From Variovorax sp. (GTDB taxonomy: Bacteria; Pseudomonadota; Gammaproteobacteria; Burkholderiales; Burkholderiaceae_C), in contig JAGIAI010000016.1 in the NCBI GenBank assembly GCA_017744935.1, positions 1 through 64,000 on the forward strand: DNA of 64,000 nt, given 5' to 3'. The notes beneath the pieces are model-generated. The model was not told the DNA's origin. It saw only the letters and a list, made by a program, of their open reading frames with translations, and ran no database searches. Each line of letters begins with the position of its first letter. Within the stretch, counting starts at the first letter, position 1. The translations under genes were made by a program, and so were the position numbers. Below are positions 36,165 through 43,948 of the stretch, one piece after another.

Positions 36165-36968
36165 ATGAGTTCCTCGACACAACCGGGGTCCCTGGGGGCC
36201 GAGAAGCCGGGCATCTCTCCCGCGAACAGGTCGCTGGAGCGCGGCATCGAGATCCTGCGATCATTCCGCCCAGGGTCCGAACTGCTCGGCAATGCGGAAA
36301 TAGCGGAGAGGACGGGGCTCTCGCGCTCAACGGTAAGCCGCCTCACGCAGACGTTGGTGGGATGCGGCTATCTCGAGGTCGAACCGCGCACCCGGGCCTA
36401 TCGCCTGGCGCCGGCGGTCCTCAGCCTTGCGCATGCAATGCGCACAGGCTCGACGGCATTGGCCATCGCCGCCCCTCTCATGCGCGAAGCTGCACAAGCT
36501 GAGCAGATCAATGTGGGCTTGGCCGCACCGGATCGCGACGAGATGGTCTACCTCGAATCGATCCGATACAACCGCAGGGCATCGCTGCGACGGGTCGTTT
36601 CAGGTCAGCGTGTTCCGATGGAGCTGACTTCCCTCGGGCGTGCGTATCTCGCAATCGCACCGCAGGGTCAACGCAAGGCACTCCTCGCGCACATTCGTCG
36701 GATGCGGCGTTCGCAGTGGGCAGAACTCGAACCGGCGCTTCTGGGCGCCATCCGCGACGTGGAGGAATCGGGTTTCTGCGCGGCCGCGTGGCAACACGAG
36801 GTCGTCGCCGTGGCCGCTCCGCTCTTGTTCAAGGGAACGCCCTATGTGTTGAACGTGAGCGTGTCGACGGCGGAAGCATTCCTGGAAACCGTCGACAGGC
36901 TCGCGCCGAAGCTGCTCGACTTGCGCGCACAGATCCAGAAAGCGTTCGACACCGCAACAGGCCCTTAG
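36165..36968 (+). CDS. IclR-family transcriptional regulator
   Basis: The 267 residues have an N-terminal winged helix (about 20-80: RSLERGIEILRSF, NAEIAERTGLSRSTVSRLTQTLVGCGYL) and the C-terminal IclR effector domain (ELTSLGRAYLAIAPQ, VEESGFCAAAWQHEVVAVAAPLL, LNVSVSTAEAFLETV). The family senses small carboxylates or aromatic acids. It is divergent from the Bug-crotonase-acyl-CoA-synthetase genes, with a palindromic operator between. An autoregulated local regulator is the simplest reading. Confidence 0.9.
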   Translation: MSSSTQPGSLGAEKPGISPANRSLERGIEILRSFRPGSELLGNAEIAERTGLSRSTVSRLTQTLVGCGYLEVEPRTRAYRLAPAVLSLAHAMRTGSTALAIAAPLMREAAQAEQINVGLAAPDRDEMVYLESIRYNRRASLRRVVSGQRVPMELTSLGRAYLAIAPQGQRKALLAHIRRMRRSQWAELEPALLGAIRDVEESGFCAAAWQHEVVAVAAPLLFKGTPYVLNVSVSTAEAFLETVDRLAPKLLDLRAQIQKAFDTATGP

Positions 36969-37124
36969 TGATTCGCGCGACTTGCGGTCGGCACGAAATC
37001 GAGACTCATGACGTGGGCGCCCCGAGATGGGCAGCGCAACGCAACCAGCCATCGACGATGACCGTGACTTGAGGCGCCGCCATGGGGACTTCCAATCGCC
37101 GCTGCCTTCTGGACACACGCCCTT

Positions 37125-37691
37125 CTAGTTCAAGTCCTTGTCCTTCCAAACCTTCGAACCTCCCAAGGCGACTCCCGCCTGCAGGCCGGTCTTGGTCAGC
37201 ACGTATGCATGGCCGCCTGTGAATGCGATCGCACCTGCCTTCACATTCGCATCTTCCTTTCCGGTGCCAGCTCCCGCGCCAGCGCCGGCAGAGGCGTCCC
37301 ACCCTTGATCGATAAAGTCGGCCAATGACTTGGCATTGTCGAAAACAAAAAGATAGCGCGTATCGGAAGCCCCGATCTGCAGGCCCGCGCTCGCTTGCGC
37401 GATGGACATGTACGTGTCCTTCTTGGACATGCTGTCGTGCGCTACGCCCTTGCCGCCAGCCCCACCAAGGCCAAAGCTCAAGCCGTAGGTTGTGAACACG
37501 GCGTAGCCCGGTGCCTTGCCGATCTCATCCTTGATCTTGGGATCGGCCTTGTAGAAGTCTTGCAATGCGTGCATGGCCTTGGACTTCACCTCGGCCTGGT
37601 GCGCCGCCTTGTCCTTGTCTTTCGCATACGAGACGCTGACCAGCAGCGTAGCCATAGCTGCACCGACGAAGAGTATCTTGCGACGTTTCAC
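37125..37691 (-). CDS. SYLF (YSC84) lipid-binding domain protein
   Basis: The 188-residue product has a signal peptide (MKRRKILFVGAAMATLLVSVSYA) and a SYLF domain: KAPGYAVFTTYGLSFGLGGAGGKGVAHDS, TYMSIAQASAGLQIGAS, FVFDNAKSLADFIDQGWDA, ending in AGVALGGSKV. SYLF proteins bind phosphoinositides in eukaryotes; bacterial ones are exported and of unknown function, often in stress loci. A Gly/Ala run (SAGAGAGAGTGKEDA) inside is normal for the bacterial group. AAAGGAGC before the ATG supports the start. Confidence 0.85.
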   Translation of the reverse strand: MKRRKILFVGAAMATLLVSVSYAKDKDKAAHQAEVKSKAMHALQDFYKADPKIKDEIGKAPGYAVFTTYGLSFGLGGAGGKGVAHDSMSKKDTYMSIAQASAGLQIGASDTRYLFVFDNAKSLADFIDQGWDASAGAGAGAGTGKEDANVKAGAIAFTGGHAYVLTKTGLQAGVALGGSKVWKDKDLN

Positions 37692-38036
37692 AATTTGCTC
37701 CTTTCACTTGTTTTGAGGACCAAGCGCGGAGGGCATCGGTTCGGAAGCACGTGGACCCTCGCGGGGATTCCCATGCTGACACGATTCAATGAATTTTTCC
37801 ATCCGTCACTGCCACGGAGCTTCGACCAATGCGCCGCAACAACGCAGAGCCAATCCATAGCTGTCTGGACACCCAAAGATCTCCTTGCGCAGGGCCTCAA
37901 CCGTGCCGAGGGCAGGGGTGACGTTCGCTTATGTAGGAAGTCATCCGGACGCTTTAGCGGCGAAATCGGATGCGAACTGAGCAGACCTCGATGCAGACTT
38001 CTCGCGATGAGTTCAGCGGATTCCCGGAGGTCCAGC
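37692..38036. other. Intergenic region, no gene recognised
   Basis: These 345 bp hold the divergent promoters of the SYLF gene and the small protein at 38037. I found no convincing coding frame, RNA gene or clear operator. GGAGG at 38026-38030 is the ribosome site of the next gene. Confidence 0.5.
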
Positions 38037-38240
38037 ATGTCCAATCCCTGGTTCAAGAAAAATCCCCTTCTGAGCGTATGGCTCAGCGCTGCCAATGCCG
38101 CCGCGGGGACGACGAAGGCGCACGCAACCATTCAAGCGAAGCGCGCGACCCGCGCCGCGGCCAACAAGGCCGCTGCCGAGTTGGTTGACTTCTGGTCGGC
38201 GCCGTACAGGCCGGCTGGCAAGAACAAGCGTCGGCGTTGA
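38037..38240 (+). CDS. Small basic protein, unknown function (67 aa)
   Basis: The product begins MSNPWFKKNPLLSVWLSAAN, continues with an Ala/Thr/Lys helix (KAHATIQAKRATRAAANKAAAELVDFW) and ends in KNKRRR. A GGAGG ribosome site sits six bases before the ATG. The amphipathic Ala-rich helix and basic tail recall small nucleoid- or granule-associated proteins of betaproteobacteria, but I do not recognise a named family. No signal peptide. Confidence 0.65.
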   Translation: MSNPWFKKNPLLSVWLSAANAAAGTTKAHATIQAKRATRAAANKAAAELVDFWSAPYRPAGKNKRRR

Positions 38241-38262
38241 AGCGACGAGCTCTTTGCGCAAA

Positions 38263-38445
38263 TCAACTTGCGTGCTCATCGGAGTCGCCGGGCTCTTCGT
38301 TGGCTTGATCCTTAGACGAAACTGCTACTGGCGCAGCGTTCGCGTCATCTTGCTGCTTCAGCCAATCAGCGGCGCTAGGCTGTGTCTTCGCTTCCTCGCT
38401 CGACAGCGTCTGAATAGCATGTACGAGTTCTTCTCGTCGGGACAT
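38263..38445 (-). CDS. Small acidic hypothetical protein (60 aa)
   Basis: It begins MSRREELVHAIQTLSSEEAK and ends in an acidic disordered tail (NEEPGDSDEHAS). AAGGG precedes the ATG by six bases. Nothing in it points to a function. The frame is short but has normal composition and a ribosome site; it could still be chance. Confidence 0.45.
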   Translation of the reverse strand: MSRREELVHAIQTLSSEEAKTQPSAADWLKQQDDANAAPVAVSSKDQANEEPGDSDEHAS

Positions 38446-38603
38446 TCAACCCTTCTACGCGGGCCTCTTCGCGCGTGTGTAGGCGCAGCCAGATTTCTGC
38501 ACCTGCCGTCGCCTACAGGCGACCGCTTGGCAATACCGCTCACAGGGTCGGCGAACTCTGCCGTGCAGGGGCCGCATAATGCCTTGTTGGCTCATTCCAC
38601 GAC

Positions 38604-39049
38604 TTGAAGGTGGCAGAGCCGTCCAGCATCTCGGCAGAGGCGCGCGCCGGAGCGGCGATCAACGACGTTCTGAAGATCTTGGCTGCGCGCTCCGGTAACG
38701 ACTTCCGGCACTACAAGCGCGGCACGGTGCTGCGCCAGGTCGAGCGGCCGATGCAGGTAACGCGCCAACCGAACTGCTGCTTCAGGACATGCTGATCAGC
38801 GTGACGAGCTTCTTTCGCGATCGCGAGGCCTTCGAGACATTGGAGCGCGAGCTGCTGCCAAGCCTGCTCGATCGCCAACCCAGGCCGACGCAGGTGCGGG
38901 CCTGGACGGTGGGATGCGCAACCGGCGAGGAAGCCTATTCGCTGGCGATTGGATGCGCTCAGGTCCAAGGCGGCGGGGTTCGATGCGCATCTCACCAAGC
39001 CGATATCGCTGGAAGCCGTTCTCCTGCAACTTGCATCACGCAAGGCTTA
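38604..39049 (+). pseudogene. Remnant of a CheR/receiver hybrid chemotaxis-type protein
   Basis: Three pieces of one ancestral gene are joined. Bases 38604-38790 read as the CheR N-terminal helical part ([30 protein letters not shown]). A deletion and frame change follow. From about 38765 the next frame reads [18 protein letters not shown] and [14 protein letters not shown], the CheR SAM-binding core. Finally, from about 38956, a third frame reads [20 protein letters not shown] and stops at 39049, the end of a response-regulator receiver. The methyltransferase C-terminus, everything between and the receiver N-terminus are lost. It resembles the CheB-CheR-kinase-receiver hybrids of proteobacteria and is not functional. 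Confidence 0.75.
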
Positions 39050-39241
39050 GCCGACAGAGAGTGCATCGAACGGGGCGGCGTGCCTGCGATGCCTCCGCTG
39101 CGGGCGATTCTGGGGCTAGGCGCGAACACCTTGTCTTGCCCGCGCCACAGGACCGCTCATGGCTACAGTCAGCCCGAAAGTTGTTTGGCCACCCCGCGCG
39201 ATGGTGGGCTTGAGTCCTCGGGCCATGAGGGCATGGGCCAC

Positions 39242-39260
39242 GCAAATGACATTCATTCGC
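39242..39260. promoter_or_regulatory. Fur-box-like site before the PepSY-ApbE operon
   Basis: GCAAATGACATTCATTCGC matches the 19-bp Fur consensus at 13 positions by my hand alignment, including AATGA and TCATT. It ends 28 bp before the first start codon (39288), a normal repressor position. Confidence 0.6.
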
Positions 39261-39287
39261 ATTTGACGTCTAGAATGGCGGGCTCAG

Positions 39288-39929
39288 ATGACCTCCGCTC
39301 CCAACGCCCGCCGCCGCGCCTACTGGCTGAAGACCCTGCACGAATGGCACTGGATCAGCTCCGCGGTTTGCCTCGTGGGGATGGTGCTGTTCGCGGTCAC
39401 CGGCTTCACGCTCAACCATGCGGCCAGCATCGAGGCCAAGCCCCTGGTCACCCATCGCACGGCGAAGATCGATGCGCGCCTGCGCGAGCAACTCGAGCAG
39501 GCGGTGCCCGCAGCCAAGGCGAACAAGGGCAAGGCCGAGTTGCCCGAGGCGCTCCAGGCTTGGGTCAAGCACGAATGGTCGATCCAGACCTCCGACCGCG
39601 AGGCCGAATGGTCCGACGACGAAATCTATCTTTCGCTTCCGCGTCCGGGCGGCGACGCCTGGCTTCGGCTTAGCCTCGACGACGGCGAGATCGAGTACGA
39701 GCGCACCGACCGCGGCTGGCTGTCGTACTTCAACGATCTGCACAAAGGCCGCAACACCGGCGCGGCCTGGGGCTGGTTCATCGACATCTTCGCCGTGGCG
39801 GCGCTGGTGTTCTCGATCACCGGCCTGTTCATTCTCAAGATGCATGCGGGCAACAGACCCTTCACCTGGCCGGTGGCCGGGATGGGGCTCGTGATCCCGG
39901 TGCTGCTTGCGTTGCTGTTCATTCATTGA
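39288..39929 (+). CDS. PepSY-type inner-membrane protein
   Basis: The 213-residue product has a membrane helix at about 25-45 within [20 protein letters not shown], a conserved FTLNHA end, a periplasmic PepSY-like domain (about 50-150: [42 protein letters not shown]) and two C-terminal helices ([21 protein letters not shown] and [15 protein letters not shown]). Histidines in HEWHW and LNH are the usual heme-ligand candidates of PepSY-TM proteins. Related proteins take part in periplasmic reduction of ferric siderophores. It leads a five-gene operon behind a Fur-like box. Its role as electron carrier across the membrane is inferred. Confidence 0.8.
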   Translation: MTSAPNARRRAYWLKTLHEWHWISSAVCLVGMVLFAVTGFTLNHAASIEAKPLVTHRTAKIDARLREQLEQAVPAAKANKGKAELPEALQAWVKHEWSIQTSDREAEWSDDEIYLSLPRPGGDAWLRLSLDDGEIEYERTDRGWLSYFNDLHKGRNTGAAWGWFIDIFAVAALVFSITGLFILKMHAGNRPFTWPVAGMGLVIPVLLALLFIH

Positions 39930-39948
39930 TTCAAGGAAAGAGGCTCTC

Positions 39949-40470
39949 GTGCAAGTTCGCTACTCCCTCGCTCTCGTTGCGCTGCTTGGCGCACCGGCCT
40001 TCGCCGGAGGGCTTTCCGTGAACATCGAAGTGCCGCGTCTCAATGTCGCGGAGTACCACCGCCCCTACGTCTCCGCGTGGATCGAGCGGCCCGACCAGTC
40101 GGTCGCGACGACGCTGGCCGTGTGGTACGACGTCAAGAACAAGGGCAACGCCGAGGGCGAAGGGACGAAATGGCTCAAGGACATGCGGCAGTGGTGGCGC
40201 CGCACGGGCCGCGAGCTGCAGATGCCGGTCGATGGCGTGAGCGGCGCAACGCGGCCTGCGGGCAAGCACCAGATCGCCTTCACCGAAGGCTCGGTCGCGC
40301 TGCCGAAGCTGGCGCCGGGCGCCTACAAGCTCTATGTCGAGGCGGCCCGCGAAGTCGGTGGCCGCGAGATCGTGAGCATCCCCTTCCAATGGCCGCCTGC
40401 AAAGGCAGAAACCGCAACCGTCGCCGGCAGCAGCGAACTCGGCGAGATCAAGCTCGATCTTGCGCCCTGA
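39949..40470 (+). CDS. DUF2271 protein with an ApbE-type flavinylation motif
   Basis: The 173-residue product (GTG start, AAGGAAAGAGG upstream) has a signal peptide (residues 1-19) and a beta-sandwich DUF2271 domain (SVNIEVPRLNVAEYHRPYVSAWIE, TLAVWYDVKNKG, GAYKLYVEAAREVGG). Residues 95-101 read DGVSGAT, matching the (D/E)xxSGA(T/S) target of ApbE flavin transferases, so Thr101 (codon 40249-40251) may carry covalent FMN. An apbE gene lies in the same operon, and no classical FMN_bind protein is present, so this is its most likely client. The periplasmic flavoprotein would accept electrons from the membrane partner. Confidence 0.8.
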   Translation: MQVRYSLALVALLGAPAFAGGLSVNIEVPRLNVAEYHRPYVSAWIERPDQSVATTLAVWYDVKNKGNAEGEGTKWLKDMRQWWRRTGRELQMPVDGVSGATRPAGKHQIAFTEGSVALPKLAPGAYKLYVEAAREVGGREIVSIPFQWPPAKAETATVAGSSELGEIKLDLAP

Positions 40471-40502
40471 ACCTTTTTCATCCTCGACACCGGGAATTCA
40501 TC

Positions 40503-41303
40503 ATGAAAATTGCCACCCGCATTGCCTCGATCGCCCTGGCGCTTTCTGCCAGTGCCGCTGTCCACGCACACAACGTCTGGCTGCTGCCGTCGAGCACGGT
40601 GCTGTCGAAGGGCGACTGGATCACGGTCGATGCCGCGGTCTCGAACGACCTGTTCTTCTTCAACCATCGCCCGATGGGCCTCGACAACCTCGTCGTCACT
40701 GCACCCGACGGCAGCACCGTCAAGCCGGAGAACGTCCATGAGGGCAAGCTGCGCAGCGTGTTCGATCTGAACCTCGTGCAACCGGGCACCTACCGGGTCG
40801 CGGTGCTCAACGGTGGCGTCTTCGCGCGCTGGAAGGACAAGGCCACCGGCCAGATCAAGCGCGCGCGCGGCACGCCGGAGAACATCACGAGCCAGATCCC
40901 TGCCGATGCGCAGGAGGTCGAGGTCACGCAGTCCGCGGGCCGCATCGAAACCTTCGTCACCGTCGGCAAGCCCAGCGCGCTGAAGCCGAGCGGCAAGGGG
41001 CTGGAGCTGATCGCCGCCAACCCTACCGATCTAGTGAAGGGTGAGAAGGCCACTTTCGCGCTGCACATCGACGGACAGCCGGCCAAGAACTTCGACGTGA
41101 CGGTCACGCAGGGCAACACGCGCTATCGCGACAAGATCAACGAACTCACGGTCCACACGGACGCCAACGGACAGTTCTCGGTCACCTGGCCCGAGGCGGG
41201 CATGTATTGGCTCGAGGCCACCGGAAAAGACGCGAAGACATCGGTGCCCGCCGCCAAGGAGCGGCGCCTCACCTACGCCGCGACTTTGGAAGTGATGCCC
41301 TGA
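40503..41303 (+). CDS. DUF4198-family periplasmic protein
   Basis: The 266-residue product has a signal peptide ending AVHA; cleavage there would leave a mature N-terminus starting HNVWLLPS. DUF4198 proteins typically begin this way after cleavage. The rest is two beta-sandwich parts (FNHRPMGLDNLVVTAPDG, PGTYRVAVLNGGVFARWKD, KGEKATFALHIDGQP, FSVTWPEAGMYWLEA). Some relatives belong to nickel or cobalt uptake systems. Here it accompanies DUF2271 and ApbE. A terminal histidine could make a metal (Cu or Fe) site, which is speculation. Confidence 0.75.
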   Translation: MKIATRIASIALALSASAAVHAHNVWLLPSSTVLSKGDWITVDAAVSNDLFFFNHRPMGLDNLVVTAPDGSTVKPENVHEGKLRSVFDLNLVQPGTYRVAVLNGGVFARWKDKATGQIKRARGTPENITSQIPADAQEVEVTQSAGRIETFVTVGKPSALKPSGKGLELIAANPTDLVKGEKATFALHIDGQPAKNFDVTVTQGNTRYRDKINELTVHTDANGQFSVTWPEAGMYWLEATGKDAKTSVPAAKERRLTYAATLEVMP

Positions 41304-42334
41304 CTTCCCGGGCGGACCAGACATCCCCGCGCGTTTCCTTCGCGACATGGGGAGCCGGTGGCTATGCAAACAGCGCCGCTCCGCGTCTCGCGGACCCGGC
41401 GCGCCTGCAAAGCCTGAGCGGCCGCACGATGGGGACCACCTGGAGCGTCCGTCTGGACAATCCGTCGATGGTGCCGCTCGAAGCCATCCGCGCAGCCATC
41501 GAGGACGCGCTGGACCTCGTGATCGCGCAGATGAGCACCTGGGAAGCCGACTCGAGCGTCACGCGCTTCAACGAAGCGCCTGCGGGAAGCCGCCATGCGC
41601 TAGAGCCGGAATTCGCCGAGGTGCTCGCCTGCGGGCTGCGCTGGGCGGCCGCGAGCGGCGGCGCGATCGACCCGACGATCGGACCGCTGGTTTCGCTCTG
41701 GGGCTTCGGCTCGCACGCCACGCCTGTGATGAGCCCGCCCTCACCGTCCGAGCTCGCTGCCACGCGCTCGCGCGTCAGCTGGCAGAAGCTGCAGTTCGAT
41801 GACGCGACACGCACGATCACGCAGCCCGGCGGTGTGCGGCTCGATCTGTCGGGTATCGCCAAAGGTTTCTCGGTCGATCAGGTTGCCGAATCGCTGAAGG
41901 CCCACGGCCTTCGCGCCTTCCTCGTGGAGGTCGGCGGCGAGGTGCGTTGCCTCGGACGGCGTCCGTCCGGAGAGCCCTGGCGCGTGCTTGTCGAGGCCGG
42001 CACGCAATCCGTGCGCGTGGCGCTCGCCGACACGGCCATCGCGACATCCGGCAATCGCTGGCATGTGCATGAAGTCGATGGGCAGCGCTGGTCGCACACG
42101 ATCGATCCGCGCACGGGGGAGCCCGTCAGGCACTCGCTCGTTTCCGTCTCCGTGATCCATCCGCACTGCATGCATGCGGATGCGCTCGCCACGGTGCTCA
42201 CGGTACTGGGGCCGGAGCACGGCTTCGCCTTTGCGCAGCGACACAAGATTGCCGCACTGTTCGTCAAGGAAGACCCGGACGGCCGTCTTTCTTGCGCGAC
42301 CGACGGCTGGACTTCGCAAGTCCTCGCCGCATGA
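41300..42334 (+). CDS. apbE: ApbE-family FAD:protein FMN transferase
   Basis: From about residue 35 the product matches ApbE: RTMGTTWSVRL, EADSSVTRFNEAP, GAIDPTIGPLVSLWGFG, RLDLSGIAKGFSVDQVAE, FLVEVGGEVRCLG, and HTIDPRTGEPVRHSLVSVSV with the metal-binding Asp/Thr region. The enzyme transfers FMN from FAD to Thr/Ser of target proteins. No ATG, GTG or TTG with a ribosome site lies between the previous stop and MGTTW, so the start is uncertain; CTG 41300 overlaps the DUF4198 stop and is my placeholder. No signal peptide or lipobox is visible, unlike the usual periplasmic ApbE. It overlaps the next gene by 4 bp. Confidence 0.88.
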   Translation: MTSRADQTSPRVSFATWGAGGYANSAAPRLADPARLQSLSGRTMGTTWSVRLDNPSMVPLEAIRAAIEDALDLVIAQMSTWEADSSVTRFNEAPAGSRHALEPEFAEVLACGLRWAAASGGAIDPTIGPLVSLWGFGSHATPVMSPPSPSELAATRSRVSWQKLQFDDATRTITQPGGVRLDLSGIAKGFSVDQVAESLKAHGLRAFLVEVGGEVRCLGRRPSGEPWRVLVEAGTQSVRVALADTAIATSGNRWHVHEVDGQRWSHTIDPRTGEPVRHSLVSVSVIHPHCMHADALATVLTVLGPEHGFAFAQRHKIAALFVKEDPDGRLSCATDGWTSQVLAA

Positions 42335-43698
42335 ACGACACCGCGTTGCGCGCCGTCGGTGCCGGCATGACGGTGCTTGCCTATGCGGCGCTCTGCATGA
42401 GCGTCTATTGGCGGCAGCGCCGGATTCGCCTAGAGAACGTCCGCGCGAGCGCGGCACTGGCTGGCGGCGGTGCGGGCAGGCCGGCCCTGGTGATTTTCGC
42501 GAGCCAGACCGGAAATGCGGAGACCCTGGCGTGGAAGACGGCGCGCTGGCTCCATGAACGCGGCACGCCTTCGCGGCTGATGCCGCTCAACGATGTCGAT
42601 GCAGAGACCTTGCGCGCTGCGGGTAGCGCCTATTTCATCGCGAGCACGTATGGCGAGGGCGACGCGCCGGATGGCGCGAGTCTCTTTGCCGAGCGTGTCA
42701 TGGGCGACGCTGTCGCCGATCTGTCGCCGCTCCGATATGCCGTGCTCGCCCTTGGCGATCGGCAATACGCCAACTTCTGTGCATTCGGCCGTGCACTCGA
42801 TGAGTGGCTTCACGCGAAAGGCGCAAAGCGCCAATCCGCACGCATCGAGGTGGACAACGGCGATGCAGCCCAGCTTGCTGCATGGCAGGCTCACTGCAGT
42901 GGCAGCGATGCAGAAACCGTCACGGAAACTCCCGCTTCGGCACCGCAGCCGTGGCGACTTGTGCGGCGAACGTTGCTCAACGAAGGCAGCGTGGGCAGCC
43001 CGATCTTCGAACTGGCTTTCACGCCCGCCACGGGGCACGAAGCGAAGTGGGAGTCCGGCGACACGGCGCAAATCACGCTCGACAGCGATCCGGGCCGGCC
43101 GCGCGAATACTCGATCGCATCGATCGGCGCAGACGGGGAAATGCATTTCCTCGTTCGACAGGAACGACATCCCGACGGCTCGCTGGGCGCCGCCTCCGGG
43201 CTGTTGACGTCGACTCTCGTCATCGGCGAGACCGCGACCTTCCGCATCCGCCCACATCGCGGTTTCAGGCTCGGGAGCAACGCCGACCGCCCGTTGATCC
43301 TCATCGGCAACGGAACGGGGCTCGCGGGACTTCGTAGCCATCTGCGCGCCAGAGCAGCGATGGGCCAGCGCGAGAACTGGCTGGTCTTCGGCGAGCGCAA
43401 CGAGCGAAGCGATTTCCTCTGCCGCGACGAGATCGAGACATGGCACCGCGATGGCGTCCTCAGTCGGCTCGACCTGGCCTTCTCGCGGGACCAGGAGGAA
43501 GCACGCTACGTGCAACACCGTCTGCTGCAGGCCCATGAGGACGTCTCGCGATGGGTCTCTCACGGCGCGGCGATCTATGTCTGCGGCAGCCTGAAAGGCA
43601 TGGCGTCGGGCGTCGACGCGGCGCTCAGGCAGATCCTCGGCGTCGAGGCGATGGGTGAGTTGTCCGCCAGCGATCGCTATCGACGCGATGTGTACTGA
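42331..43698 (+). CDS. Membrane-anchored CysJ-like flavodoxin/NADPH reductase
   Basis: The 455 residues have an N-terminal membrane anchor (about 9-30), a flavodoxin domain (about 50-195: IFASQTGNAETLA, ASTYGEGDAPDGA, LGDRQYANFCAFG), and a ferredoxin-reductase-type FAD/NADPH module (about 215-455: REYSIASIG, LIGNGTGLAGLRSHL, VCGSLKGMASGVDAAL), ending DRYRRDVY like CysJ. Electrons should flow from NADPH through FAD to FMN. It is shorter than CysJ and has no cysI partner here. In this operon it is the likely cytosolic electron source for the PepSY/DUF2271 path. It overlaps apbE by ATGA. Confidence 0.88.
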   Translation: MNDTALRAVGAGMTVLAYAALCMSVYWRQRRIRLENVRASAALAGGGAGRPALVIFASQTGNAETLAWKTARWLHERGTPSRLMPLNDVDAETLRAAGSAYFIASTYGEGDAPDGASLFAERVMGDAVADLSPLRYAVLALGDRQYANFCAFGRALDEWLHAKGAKRQSARIEVDNGDAAQLAAWQAHCSGSDAETVTETPASAPQPWRLVRRTLLNEGSVGSPIFELAFTPATGHEAKWESGDTAQITLDSDPGRPREYSIASIGADGEMHFLVRQERHPDGSLGAASGLLTSTLVIGETATFRIRPHRGFRLGSNADRPLILIGNGTGLAGLRSHLRARAAMGQRENWLVFGERNERSDFLCRDEIETWHRDGVLSRLDLAFSRDQEEARYVQHRLLQAHEDVSRWVSHGAAIYVCGSLKGMASGVDAALRQILGVEAMGELSASDRYRRDVY

Positions 43699-43754
43699 GC
43701 GGACCCCCCTCTCTTTCACTTTCTCGCTTTCGTTCGTCTGTTGATTGAGCTTGC

Positions 43755-43774
43755 TTGAGCGCGCGTCGTTGCTG
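43755..43774 (+). repeat. 20-bp direct repeat, left copy
   Basis: TTGAGCGCGCGTCGTTGCTG occurs here and again exactly at 47013-47032. The pair brackets the TonB receptor and PiuC-like genes. Flanking bases differ on both sides. Confidence 0.85.
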
Positions 43775-43814
43775 CATTGCGACGAAATTGAGGATTTCGC
43801 GTTACATTTGTATT

Positions 43815-43833
43815 GCGATTCATTATCATTTGA
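43815..43833. promoter_or_regulatory. Fur-box-like site before the TonB receptor gene
   Basis: GCGATTCATTATCATTTGA matches the 19-bp Fur consensus at about 12 positions, with the core ATTATCATT intact. It lies about 115 bp before the receptor start codon. Confidence 0.6.
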
Positions 43834-43948
43834 GAGGTTTCGCAACCCGCGAATCTCAGACTTCAACCAGCCAATCGCCGCAGCCGCCGGGCTCCATGCG
43901 ACCAGCCAGTCGAGTTCTCTCTCATTTGCTTCTTCCAGGAGAACCTTC

